From assembly GCA_029168955.1 (NCBI GenBank), contig JAPDOI010001173.1, forward strand, positions 149,737 to 213,736: a stretch of 64,000 nucleotides of DNA, given 5' to 3'. Position 1 is the first letter of the stretch. Each line of letters begins with the position of its first letter. The notes beneath the pieces were generated by a model. It did not search any database. It had not been told where the DNA came from and saw only the letters and a program-made list of their open reading frames with translations. Source of the DNA: Aplectana chamaeleonis (lineage: Eukaryota; Nematoda; Chromadorea; Rhabditida; Cosmocercidae). Below are positions 21,701 to 34,277 of this stretch, piece after piece. A program made the position numbers and the translations under genes.

Positions 21701-24700
21701 TACCCATTTGGGTACCACACACTTTCTACGGCGTTCTGCGCACACCCATTTGGGTCCCGCACACTTTCTACGGCGTCCGGCGCACTCCCACTTGGGTCCC
21801 GCACACTTTCTAGGGCGTTCTGCGCACACCCATTTGGGTCCCGCACACTTTCTACGGCGTCCGGCGCACTCCCACTTGGGTCCCGCACACTTTCTACGGC
21901 GTTCTGCGCACACCCATTTGGGTCCCGCACACTTTCTACGGCGTCCGGCGCACTCCCACTTGGGTCCCGCACACTTTCTACGGCGTCCGGCGCACTCCCA
22001 CTTGGGTCCCGCACACTTTCTACGGCGTCCGACGCTCTCTCATTTGGGTCCCGCTCACTTTCTACGGCGTCCGGCGCACTCTCATTTGGGTCCCACACAC
22101 TTACTACGGCGTCCGGCGCACTCCCACGTGGGTCCCGCACACTTTCTACGGCGTCCGCCGCACTCTCATTTGAGTCCCGCACACTTTGTACGGCGTCCGG
22201 CGCACTCTCATTTGGCTTCCAAACACTTTCTAGGGCGTTCTGCGCACACCCATTTGGGTCCCGCACACTTTCTACGGCGTCCGGCCCACTCTCATTTGGG
22301 TCCCACACACTTTCTAGGGCGTTCTGCGCACACCCATTTGGGTCTTGCACACTTTCTACGGCATTCGGCGCACTCCCACTTGGGTCCCGCACACTTTCTA
22401 CGGCGTCCGGCGCACACCCATTTGGGTCCCACATACTTTCTAGGGCGTTCTGCGCACACCCATTTGGGTCCCGCACACTTTCTACGGCATTCGGCGCACT
22501 CCCACTTGGGTCCCGCACACTTTCTACGGCGTTCTTCGCATACCCATTTGGGTCCCACACACTTTCTACGGCGTTCTGCGCACACCCATTTGGGTCCCGC
22601 ACACTTTCTACGGCGTCCGGCGCACACCCATTTGGGTCCCACACACTTTCTAGGGCGTTCTGCGCACACCCATTTGGGTCCCGCACACTTTCTACGGCGT
22701 CCGGCGCACACCCATTTGGGTCCCGCACACTTTCTACGGCGTTCTTCGCATACCCATTTGGGTCCCACACACTTTCTACGGCGTTCTGCGCACACCCATT
22801 TGGGTCCCGCACACTTTCTACGGCGTCCGGCGCACACCCATTTGGGTCCCGCACACTTTCTACGGCGTTCTGCGCACACCCATTTGAGTCCCGCACACTT
22901 TATACGGCGTCCGGCGCACTCCCACGTGGGTCCCACACACTTTCTACGGCGTTCTGCGCACACCCATTTGGGTCCCGCACACTTTCTACGGCGTCCGGCG
23001 CACTCTTATTTGGGTCCCGCACACTGTCTAGGGCGTTCTGCGCACACCCATTCGGGTCCCACATACTTTCTAGGGCGTTCTGCGCACACCCATTTGGGTC
23101 CCGCACACTTTCTACGGCATTCGGCGCACACCCATTTGGGTCCCGCACACTTTCTACGGCGTTCTGCGCACACCCATTTGGGTCCCGCACACTTTCTACG
23201 GCATTCGGCGCACTCCCACTTGGGTCCCGCACACTTTCTACGGCTTCCGGCGCACACCCATTTGGGTCCCACACACTTTCTAGGGCGTTCTGCGCACACC
23301 CATTTGGGTCTTGCACACTTTGTACGGCGTCCGGCGCACTCTCATTTGGGTCCCGCACACTTTCTACGGCGTTCTGCGCATACCCATTTGGGTCCCACAC
23401 ACTTTCTACGGCGTTCTGCGCACACCCATTTGGGTCCCGCACACTTTCTACGGCGTCCGGCGCACTCTATTTGAGTCCCACACACTTTCTAGGGCGTTCT
23501 GCGCACACCCATTTGAGTCCCGCATACTTTCTACGGCGTCCGGCGCACTCCCATTTGGGTCCCACACACTTTCTAAGGCGTTCTGCGCACACCCATTTGG
23601 GACCCACACACTTTCTACGGCGTTCTGCGCACACCCATTTGGGTCCCGCACACTTTCTACGGCGTCCGGCGCACACCCATTTGGGTCCCACATACTTTCT
23701 AGGGCGTTCTGCGCACACCCATTTGGGTCCCGCACACTTTCTACGGCGTCCGGCGCACACTCATTTGGGTCCCGCACACTTTCTACGGCGTTCTGCGCAT
23801 ACCCATTTGGGTCCCACACACTTTCTACGGCGTTCTGCGCACACCCATTTGGGTCCCGCACACTTTCTACGGCGTCCTGCGCACTCCCATTTGGGTCCCG
23901 CACACTTTCTACGGCGTCCGGCGCACACCCATTTGGGTCCCACATACTTTCTACGGCGTTCTGCGCACTCCCATTTGCGTCCCGCCCACTTTCTACGGCA
24001 TTCGGCGCACCCCCATTTGGGTCCTGCACACTTTCTACGGCGTCCGGCGCACACCCATTTGGGTCCCACAGACTTTCTACGGCGTTCTGCGCACACCCAT
24101 TTGGGTCCCGCACACTTTCTACGGCGTCCGGCGCACCCATTTGGGTCCCGCACACTTTCTACGGCGTTCTGCGCCCACCCATTTGGGTCCCGCACACTTT
24201 CTACGGCGTGCGGCGCACACCCATTTGGGTCCCGCACACTTTCTACGGCGTGCTGCGCACACCCATTTGGGTCCCGCACACTTTCTACGGCGTCGGACGC
24301 ACTCTAATTTGAGTCCCACACACTTTCTACGGCGTCCGGCGCACTCTCATTTGGGTCCCGCACACTTTCTCCGGCGTCCGGCGCACTCCCACTTGGGTCC
24401 CGCACACTTTCTACGGCGTCCGGCGCACTCTCATTTGGGTCCCACACACTTTCTAGGGCGTTCTGCGCACACCCATTTGGGTCCCGCACACTTTCTACGG
24501 CGTCCGGCGCACTCATTTGGGTCCCGCACACTTTCTACGGCGTTCTCCGCACACTCATTTGGGTCCCACACACTTTCTACGGCGTTCTGCGCACACCCAT
24601 TTGGGTCCCGCACACTTTCTACGGCGTCCGGCGCACACCCATTTGGGTCCCACACACTTTCTACGGCGTTCTGCGCACACCCATTTGGGTCCCGCACACT

Positions 24701-27700
24701 TTCTACGGCGTCCGGCGCACTCCCATTTGGGTCCCGCACACTTTCTACGGCGTTCTGCGCACACCCATTTGGGTCCCGCACACTTTCTACGGCGTCCGGC
24801 GCACTCTCATTTGGGTCCCACACTTTCTAGGGCGTTCTGCGCACACCCATTTGGGTCCCGCACACTTTCTACGGCGTCCGGCGCACTCCCATTTGGGTCC
24901 CGCACACTTTCTACGGCGTCCGGCGCACTCCCATTTGGGTCCACACACTTTCTACGGCGTTCTGCGCACACCATTTGGGTCCCGCACACTTTCTACGGCG
25001 TCCGGCGCACTCCCATTTGGGTCCCGCACACTTTCTACGGCGTCCGGCGCACTCTCATTTGGGTCCCGCACACTTTCTACGGCGTTCTGCGCACTCCCAT
25101 TTGGGTCCCGCACACTTTCTACGGCGTCCGGCGCACACCCATTTGGGTCCCGCACACTTTCTACGGCGTCCCGGCGCACACCCATTTGGGTCCACACACT
25201 TTCTACGGCGTTCTGCGCACACCCATTTGGGACCCGCACACTTTCTGCGGCGTCCGGCGCACTCTCATTTGGGTCCCGCACACTTTCTACGGCGTTCTGC
25301 GCACACCCATTTGGGTCCCACACACGTTCTACGGGGGTCTGGGCGCAGCCATTTGGCTCCCCCACACTTTCTTAGGCGTCCGGCGCGCTCCCACTTGGGT
25401 CCCGCACACTTTCTACGGCGTTCCGCGCACTCCCACTTGGGTCCCGCGCACTTACTACGGCGTTCTGCGCACACCCATTTGGGTCCCGCACACTTTCTAC
25501 GGCGTCCGGCGCACTCCCACGTGGGTCCCGCACACTTTCTACGGCGTCCGGCGCACTCCCACTTGGGTCCCGCACACTTTCTACGGCCGCCGGCGCACTC
25601 TCATTTGGGGCCCCCACCCTTTCTACGGCGTTCTACGCACACCTTTTTGGGTCCCGCACACTTTCTACGGCGTCCGGCGCACTCTCATTTGGGTCCCGCA
25701 CACTTTCTACGACGTCCGACGCACTGTTATTTGGGTCCCACACACTTTCTACGGCGTCCTGCGCACTCTCATTCGGGTCCCGCACACTTTCTACAGCGTC
25801 CGGCATACTCTCATTTGGGTCCCACACACCTACTACGGCGTTCTGCGCACACCTATTTGGGTCCTGCACACCTTCTACGGCGTCCGGCGCACTCCCATGT
25901 GGGTCCCGCACACTTTCTACGGCGTCCGGCGCACTCTCATTTGGGTCCCGCACACTTTCTACGGCGTCCGGCGCACTCCCACGTGGGTCCCGCACACTTT
26001 CTACGGCGTCCGGCGCACTCCCACTTGGTTCCCGCGCACTTTCTACGGCGTTCTGCGCACACCCATTTGGGTCCCGCACACATTCTGCGGCGTCCGGCGC
26101 ACACCCATTTGGGTCCCGCACACTTTCTACGGCGTTCGGCGCACTCCCACTTGGGTCCCGCACACCTTCTACGGCGTCCGGCGCACACCCATTTGGGTCC
26201 CGCACACTTTCTACGGCGTTCGGCGCACTCCCACTTGGGACCCGCACACTTTCTACGGCAATCTGCGCACACCCATTTGGGTCCCACACACTTTCTACGG
26301 CGTCCGGCGCACACCCATTTGGGTCCCACATACTTTCTAGGGCGTTCTGCGCACACCCATTTGGGTCCCGCACACTTTCTACGGCGTCCGGCGCACTCCC
26401 ACTTGGGTCCCGCACACTTTCTACGGCGTCCGGCGCACACCCATTCGTGTCCCACATACTTTCCAGGGCGTTCTGCGCACACCCATTTGGGTCCCGCACA
26501 CTTTCTACGGCATTCGGCGCACTCCCTCTTGGGTCCCGCACACTTTCTACGGCGTTCTGCGCACACCCATTTGGGTCCCGCACACTTTCTACGGCGTCCG
26601 GCGCACACCCATTTGGGTCCCACATACTTTCTAGGGCGTTCTGCGCACACCCATTTGGGTCCCGCACACTTTCTACGGCATTCGGCGCACTCCCACTTGG
26701 GTCCCGCACACTTTCTACGGCGTTCTGCGCATACCCATTTGGGTACCACACACTTTCTACGGCGTTCTGCGCACACCCATTTGGGTCCCGCACACTTTCT
26801 ACGGCGTCCGGCCCACTCTCATTTGGGTCCCACACACTTTCTACGGCGTTCTGCGCACACCCATTTGGGTCCCGCACACTTTCTACGGCGTTCTGCGCAC
26901 ACCCATTTGGGTACCGCACACTTTCTACGGCGTCCGGCGCACTCCCACTTGGGTCCCGCACACTTTCTACGGCGTCCGGCGCACACCCATTTGGGTCCCG
27001 CACACTTTCTACGGCGTCCGGCGCACACCCATTTGGGTCCCGCACACTTTCTACGGCATTCGGCGCACTCCCACTTGGGTCCCGCACACTTTCTACGGCG
27101 TTCTGCGCATACCCATTTGGGTACCACACACTTTCTACGGCGTCCGCCGCACTCTCATTTGGGTCCCACACACTTTCTACGGCGTTCTGCGCACACCCAT
27201 TTGGGTCCCGCACACTTTCTACGGCATTCGGCGCACTCCCACTTGGGTCCCGCACACTTTCTACGGCGTTCTGCGCATACCCATTTGGGTACCACACACT
27301 TTCTACGGCGTTCTGCGCATACCCATTTGGGTACCACACACTTTATACGGCGTCCGGCGCACTCCCACTTGGGTCTCGCACACTTTCTAGGGCGTCCGGC
27401 GCACACCCATTTGGGTCCCACACACTTTCTAGGGCGTTCTGCGCACACCCATTTGGGTCCCGCACACTTTCTACGGTGTCCGGCGCACTCCCATTTGGGT
27501 CCCGCACACTTTCTACGGCGTCCGGCGCACACCCATTTGGGTCCCACACACTTTCTAGGGCTTTCTGCGCACACCCATTTGGGTCCCGCACACTTCCTAC
27601 GGCATTCGGCGCACACCCATTTGGGTCCCGCACACTTTCTACGGCGTGCGGCGCACTCCCACTTGAGTCCCACATACTTTCTACGGCGTCCGGCGCACTC

Positions 27701-30700
27701 CCACTTGGGTCCCGCACGCTTTCTACGGCGTCCGGCGCACTCTCATTTGGGTCCCGCACACTTTGTACGGCGTCCGGCGCACTCTTATTTGGGTGCCACA
27801 CACTTTCTAAGGCTTTCTGCGCACACCCATTTGGGTCCCCCACACTTTCTACGGCGTCCGCCGCACTCTCATTGAGTCCCGCACACTTTGTACGGCGTCC
27901 GGCGCACTCTCATTTGGGTTCCAAACACTTTCTACGGCGTCCGGCGCACTCTCATTTGGGTCCCGCACACTTTGTACAGCGTCCGGCGCACTCTCATTTG
28001 GGTTCCACACACTTTCTAGGGCGTTCTGCGCACACCCATTTGTTTCCCGCACACTTCCTACGGCATTCGGCGCACTCCCACTTGGGTCCCGCACACTTTC
28101 TACGGCGTTCTGCGCATACCCATTTGGGTCCCACACACTTTCTACGGCGTTCTGCGCACCCCCATTTGGGTCCCGTACACTTTCTACGGCGTCCGGCGCA
28201 CTCTCTCTGGGTCCCCCACATTTTCTACGGCGTTCTGCGCACCCCCATTTGGGTCCCGTACACTTTCTACGGCGTCCGGCGCACACCCATTTGGGTCCCA
28301 CACACTTTCTAGGGCGTTCTGCGCACACCCATTTGGGTCCCGCACACTTTCTACGGCGTCCGGCGCAGTCCCACTTGAGTCCCGCACACTTTCTACGGCG
28401 TACTGCGCATACCCATTTGGGTACCACACACATTCTACGGCGTTCTGCGCATACCCATTTGGGTCCCACACACTTTCTACGGCGTCCGGCGCACTCCCAT
28501 TTGGGTCCCGCACACTTTCTACGGCGTCCGGCACACCCATTTGGGTTCCCACACACTTTCTACGGCATTCTGCGCACCCCCATTTGGGTCCCGCACACTT
28601 TCTACGGCGTCCGGCGCACTCCCATTTGGGTCCCGCACACTTTCTACGGCGTCCGGCGCACACCCATTTGGGTCCCACACACTTTCTAGGGCGTTCTGCG
28701 CACACCCATTTGGGTCCCGCACACTTTCTACGGCATTCGGCGCACCCCACTTGGGTCCCGCACACTTTCTACGGCGTTCTGCGCATACCCATTTGGGTAC
28801 CACACACTTTCTACGGCGTTCTGCGCATACCCATTTGGGTACCACACACTTTATACGGCGTCCGGCGCACTCCCACTTGGGTCTCGCACACTTTCTAGGG
28901 CGTCCGGCGCACACCCATTTGGGTCCCACACACTTTCTAGGGCGTTCTGCGCATACCCATTTGGGTACCACACACTTTCTACGGCGTTCTGCGCATACCC
29001 ATTTGGGTACCACACACTTTCTACGGCGTCCGGCGCACTCCCACTTGGGTCCCACACACTTTCTACGGCGTCCGGCGCACTGCCACTTGGGTCCCACACA
29101 CTTTCTACGGCGTTCTGCGCACACCCATTTGGGTCCCGCACACTTTCTACGGCGTTCTGCGCACACCCATTTGGGCCCCACACACTTTCTACGGCGTTCT
29201 GCGCATACCCATTTGGGTGCCGCACACTTTCTACGGCGTTCTGCGCAAACCCATTTGGGTCCCGCACTCTTTCTACGGCGTCCGGCGCACTCCCACTTGG
29301 GTCCCGCACACTTTCTACGGCGTCCGGCGCACTCCCACTTGGGTCACGCACACTTTCTCTGGCGTCCGGCGCACTCTCATTTGGGTCCCGCACACTTTCT
29401 ACGGCGTCCGACGCACTCTCTTGTAGGTCCCGCTCACTTTCTACGGCGTCCGGCGCACTCTCATTTGGGTCCCACACACTTTCTACGGCGTTCTGCGCAC
29501 ACATTTGGGTCCCGCACACTTTCTTCGGCGTCCGCCGCACTCTCATTTGGGTACCTCACACTTTTTACGCCATCCGGCGCACTCTCAATTTGGTCCGCAC
29601 ACTTTCTACGGCGTTCTGCGCACACCCATTTGGGTCCCGCACACTTTCTACGGCGTCCGGCGCACTCTCATTTGGGTCCCGCACACTTTGTACGGCGTCC
29701 GGCGCACTCTCATTCGGGTCCCACACACTTACTACGGCGTTCTGCGCACACCCACTTGGGTCCCGCACGCTTTCTACGGCGTGTGGCGCACTCTCATTTG
29801 GGTCCCACACACTTTCTACGGCGTTCTGCGCACACCCATTTGGGTCTCGCACACTTTCTACGGCATTCCGCGCACTCCCCATTTGGGTCCCGCACACTTT
29901 CTACGGCGTCCGGCGCACACCCATTCGGGTCCCACATACTTTCTAGGGCGTTCTGCGCACACCCATTTGGGTCCCGCACACTTTCTACGGCATTCGGCGC
30001 ACTCCCTCTTGGGTCCCGCACACTTTCTACGGCGTTCTGCGCATACCCATTTGGGTCCCACACACTTTCTACGGCGTCCGGCGCACACCCATTTGGGTCC
30101 CACATACTTTCTAGGGCGTTCTGCGCACACCCATTTGGGTCCCGCACACTTTCTACGGCATTCGGCGCACTCCCACTTGGGTCCCGCACACTTTCTACGG
30201 CGTTCTGCGCATACCCATTTGGGTACCACACACTTTCTACGGCGTTCTGCGCATACCCATTTGGGTACCACACACTTTCTACGGCGTCCGGCGCACTCCC
30301 ACTTGGGTCCCGCACACTTTCTAGGGCGTCCGGCGCACACCCTTTTGGGTCCCGCACACTTTCTACGGCGTTCTGCGCACACCCATTTGGGTCCCGCACA
30401 CTTTCTACGGCGTCCGGCGCACTCTCATTTGGGTCCCGCACACTTTCTACGGCGTCCGGCGCACACCCATTTGGGTCCCACATACTTTCTAGGGCGTTCT
30501 GCGCACACCCATTTGGGTCCCGCACACTTTCTACGGCATTCGGCGCACTCCCAATTGGGGCCCGCACACTTTCTACGGCGTTCTTCGCATACCCATTAGG
30601 GTCCCACACACTTTCTACGGCGTTCTGAGCACACCCATTTGGGTCCCGCACACTTTATACGGCGTCCGGCGCACTCCCACTTGGGTCTCGCACACTTTCT

Positions 30701-33560
30701 AGGGCGTCCGGCGCACACCCATTTGGGTCCCACACACTTTCTACATCGTCCGGCGCACTCTCATCTGGGTCCCACACACTCTCTACGGCGTTCTGCGCAC
30801 ACCCACTTGGATCCCACACACGTTCTACGGCGTCTTGCGCACTCCCACTTGGGTCTCGCACACTTTCTACGGCGTTCTGCGCACACCCATTTGTGTCCCG
30901 CACACTTTCTACGGCGTTCTGCGCACACCCATTTGGGTCCCGCACACTTTCTACGGCGTCCGGCGCACTCCCATTTGGGTCCCGCACACTTTCTACGGCG
31001 TCCGGCGCACACCCATTTGGGTCCCACACACTTTCTAGGGCGTTCTGCGCACACCCATTTGGGTCCCGCACACTTTCTACGGCGTCCGGCGCACTCCCAC
31101 TTGGGTCCCGCACACTTTCTACGGCGTCCGGCGCACTCCCACTTGAGTCCCACACACTTTCTACGGCGTCCGGCGCACTCCCACTTGGGTCCCGCACACT
31201 TTCTACGGCGTCCGACGCTCTCTCTTGTAGGTCCCGCTCATTGTCTACGGCGTCCGGCGCACTCTCATTTGAGTCCCACACACTTACTACGGCGTTCTGC
31301 GCACACATTTGGGTCCCGCACACTTTCTACGGCGTCCGCCGCACTCTCATTTGAGTCCCGCACACTTTGTACGCGTCCGGCGCACTCTCATTTGGCTTCC
31401 AAACACTTTCTAGGGCGTTCTGCGCACACCCATTTGGGTCCCGCACACTTTCTACGGCGTCCGGCCCACTCTCATTTGGGTCCCACACACTTTCTAGGGC
31501 GTTCTGCGCTTACCCATTTGGGTCTTGCACACTTTTTACGGCATTCGGCGCACTCCCACTTGGGTCCCGCACACTTTCTACGGCGTCCGGCGCACACCCA
31601 TTTGGGTCTCACATACTTTCTAGGGCGTTCTGCGCACACCCATTTGGGTCCCGCACACTTTCTACGGCATTCGGCGCACTCCCTCTTGGGTCCCGCACAC
31701 TTTCTACGGCGTTCTGCGCATACCCATTTGGGTCCCACACTCTTTCTACGGCGTCCGGCGCACACCCATTTGGGTCCCACATACTTTCTAGGGCGTTCTG
31801 CGCACACCCATTTGGGTCCCGCACACTTTCTACGGCATTCGGCGCACTCCCACTTGGGTCCCGCACACTTTCTACGGCGTTCTGCGCATACCCATTTGGG
31901 TACCACACACTTTCTACGGCGTTCTGCGCACACCCATTTGGGTCCCGCACACTTTCTACGGCGTCCGGCGCACACCCATTTGGGTCCCACACTTTCTACG
32001 GCGTTCTGCACTCCCATTTGGGTCTCCGCACACTTTCCACGGCGTCCGGCGCACACCCATTTGGGTCCCACACACTTTCTAGGGCGTTCTGCGCACACCC
32101 ATTTGGGTCCCGCACACTTTCTACGGCGTCCGGCGCACACCCATTTGGGTCCCGCACACTTTCTACGGCGTCCGGCGCACACCCATTTGGGTCCCACACA
32201 CTTTCTAGGGCGTTCTGCGCACACCCATTTGGGTCCCGCACACTTTCTACGGCGTCCGGCGCACTCCCACTTGAGTCCCACATACTTTCTACGGCGTTCG
32301 GCGCACTCCCACTTGGGTCCCACACACTTACTACGGCGTTCTGCGCACACATTTGGGTCCCGCACACTTTCTACGGCGTCCGCCGCACTCTCATTTGAGT
32401 CCCGCACACTTTGTACGCGTCCGGCGCACTCTCATTTGGCTTCCAAACACTTTCTAGGGCGTTCTGCGCACACCCATTTGGGTCCCGCACACTTTCTACG
32501 GCGTCCGTCCCACTCTCATTTGGGTCCCACACACTTTCTAGGGCGTTCTGCGCACACCCATTTGGGTCTTGCACACTTTCTACGGCATTCGGCGCACTCC
32601 CACTTGGGTCCCGCACACTTTCTACGGCGTCCGGCGCACACCCATTCGGGTCCCACATACTTTCTAGGGCGTTCTGCGCACACCCATTTGGGTCCCGCAC
32701 ACTTTCTACGGCATTCGGCGCACTCCCTCTTGGGTCCCGCACACTTTCTACGGCGTTCTGCGCATACCCATTTGGGTCCCACACACTTTCTACGGCGTTC
32801 TGCGCACACCCATTTGGGTCCCGCACACTTTCTACGGCGTCCGGCGCACACCCATTTGGGTCCCACATACTTTCTAGGGCGTTCTGCGCACACCCATTTG
32901 GGTCCCGCACACTTTCTACGGCATTCGGCGCACTCCCACTTGGGTCCCGCACACTTTCTACGGCGTTCTGCGCATACCCATTTGGGTACCACACACTTTC
33001 TACGGCGTTCTGCGCATACCCATTTGGGTACGACACACTTTCTACGGCGTCCGGCGCACTCCCACTTGGGTCCCGCACACTTTCTAGGGCGTTCTGCGCA
33101 CATCCATTTGGGTCCCGCACACTTTCTACGGCGTCCGGCGCACTCCCACTTGGGTCCCGCACACTTTCTACGGCGCTCTGCGCACACCCATTTGGGTCCC
33201 GCACACTTTCTACGGCATTCGGCGCACTCCCTCTTGGGTCCCGCACACTTTCTACGGCGTTCTGCGCATACCCATTTGGGTCCCACACACTTTCTACGGC
33301 GTTCTGCGCACACCCATTTGGGTCCCGCACACTTTCTACGGCGTCCGGCGCACTCCCACTTGGGTCTCGCACACTTTCTAGGGCGTTCTGCGCACACCCA
33401 TTTGGGTCCCGCACACTTTCTACGGCGTCCGGCGCACTCCCACTTGGGTCCCGCACACTTTCTACGGCGCTCTGCGCACACCCATTTAGGTCCCACACTT
33501 TCTACGGCGTCTTTCGCACTCCTGCTGGGGTCCCGCACACTATCTACGGCGTTCTGTGGC
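18726..33560. repeat. Satellite array, 42-bp unit, about 350 copies
   Basis: The consensus unit in two pieces is CACACTTTCTACGGCGTCCGG then CGCACTCCCACTTGGGTCCCG. Two main variants, ...GTCCGGCGCACTCCC... and ...GTTCTGCGCACACCCATTT..., are interspersed, and longer runs of identical variant order recur (for example around 20000, 22400 and 32500). Forty-two is a multiple of three and the unit lacks stops in all three + frames and two - frames, so open frames of hundreds to 1259 codons appear. Their 14-residue repeats (GPAHFLRRPAHSHL; ESVRDPSGSAPDAV) shift frame at indels with no sign of selection. It ends near 33560 with decayed units. Confidence 0.97.
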
Positions 33561-33742
33561 GCACTTGTGAGTCACACCGTGCGGCGTTTCAAAAAGTACT
33601 TCCGAGATCCTGCCGTATTGATTGAAGCGTTGCCCCGTTAAATCCTGAGCAAAAGCCTATCAGTAACGGAGTTCATTTCACTTGTTCATTTTTACGAATA
33701 AGTAAACGTCGGATGGTTTATAATAACATGTTTATAGTTCGG

Positions 33743-33888
33743 TCCGTGGCCTGTGTCCTCAAGAAAAAACGTTTAAATTCAAACCGCGGCTGGCGCGGCG
33801 GGTTAATTCTCAGAGATTGATTGTTAAACCGCCACGCCAGCAGCGGTTTGAATTTACACGTTTTTTCTTGAGGACACATGCCGCGGAT
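33743..33888. repeat. Small fold-back element
   Basis: TGTGTCCTCAAGAAAAAACG at the left pairs with CGTTTTTTCTTGAGGACACA at the right, extending into AATTCAAACCGC. Non-coding. Confidence 0.85.
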
Positions 33889-34163
33889 CTAACCATACGT
33901 GTTTTTGTCTTTCTTGACCCTCAATTTTGAGGTTCCGCAAAAATTGAGCAACCAACTTCAAATTTTGACAGGAGCTAGGTGCAAACAAAACCAGCTTCTT
34001 GGCCAAAAATGAGCTCTCTAGCTCAACGATAAGTGTTCCAACAAGATCGTGAACGCCAACTGAAAAAAGAAAAGGAGATGAACATTTTTTTCGACCAAAA
34101 TGACGTGGTTTTGACACTTTTTCTCGAATCTCAGGTTACCATTCCGGACCATTTTTTGAACAG

Positions 34164-34277
34164 TCATTCACCTTTCTAAAGTATATCAAATACAAAAAGA
34201 ACGGTCTTCCTACGTTTACTCTGGACCCTGATGCTGAGATCAGGGGGTTGCGCGATGGCGAATCAAAGCCAAATCTG
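34164..34277 (+). CDS. TSC2-like exon a
   Basis: Acceptor TTTTTTGAACAG, donor CTG/GTGAGC, 114 nt, phase 0 to 0. It starts SFTFLKYIKYKKNGLPTF, comparable with SFVFLQLY of tuberin, and ends ESKPNL. Confidence 0.75.

Noticed and set aside
18061..33560. CRISPR-like array
   Set aside because: Units are contiguous with no unique spacers, and the genome is eukaryotic.
18728..33641. Very long open frames (365 to 1259 codons, both strands) as protein genes
   Set aside because: They are by-products of a 42-bp tandem unit without stops. Frames change at indels and no frame is favoured.
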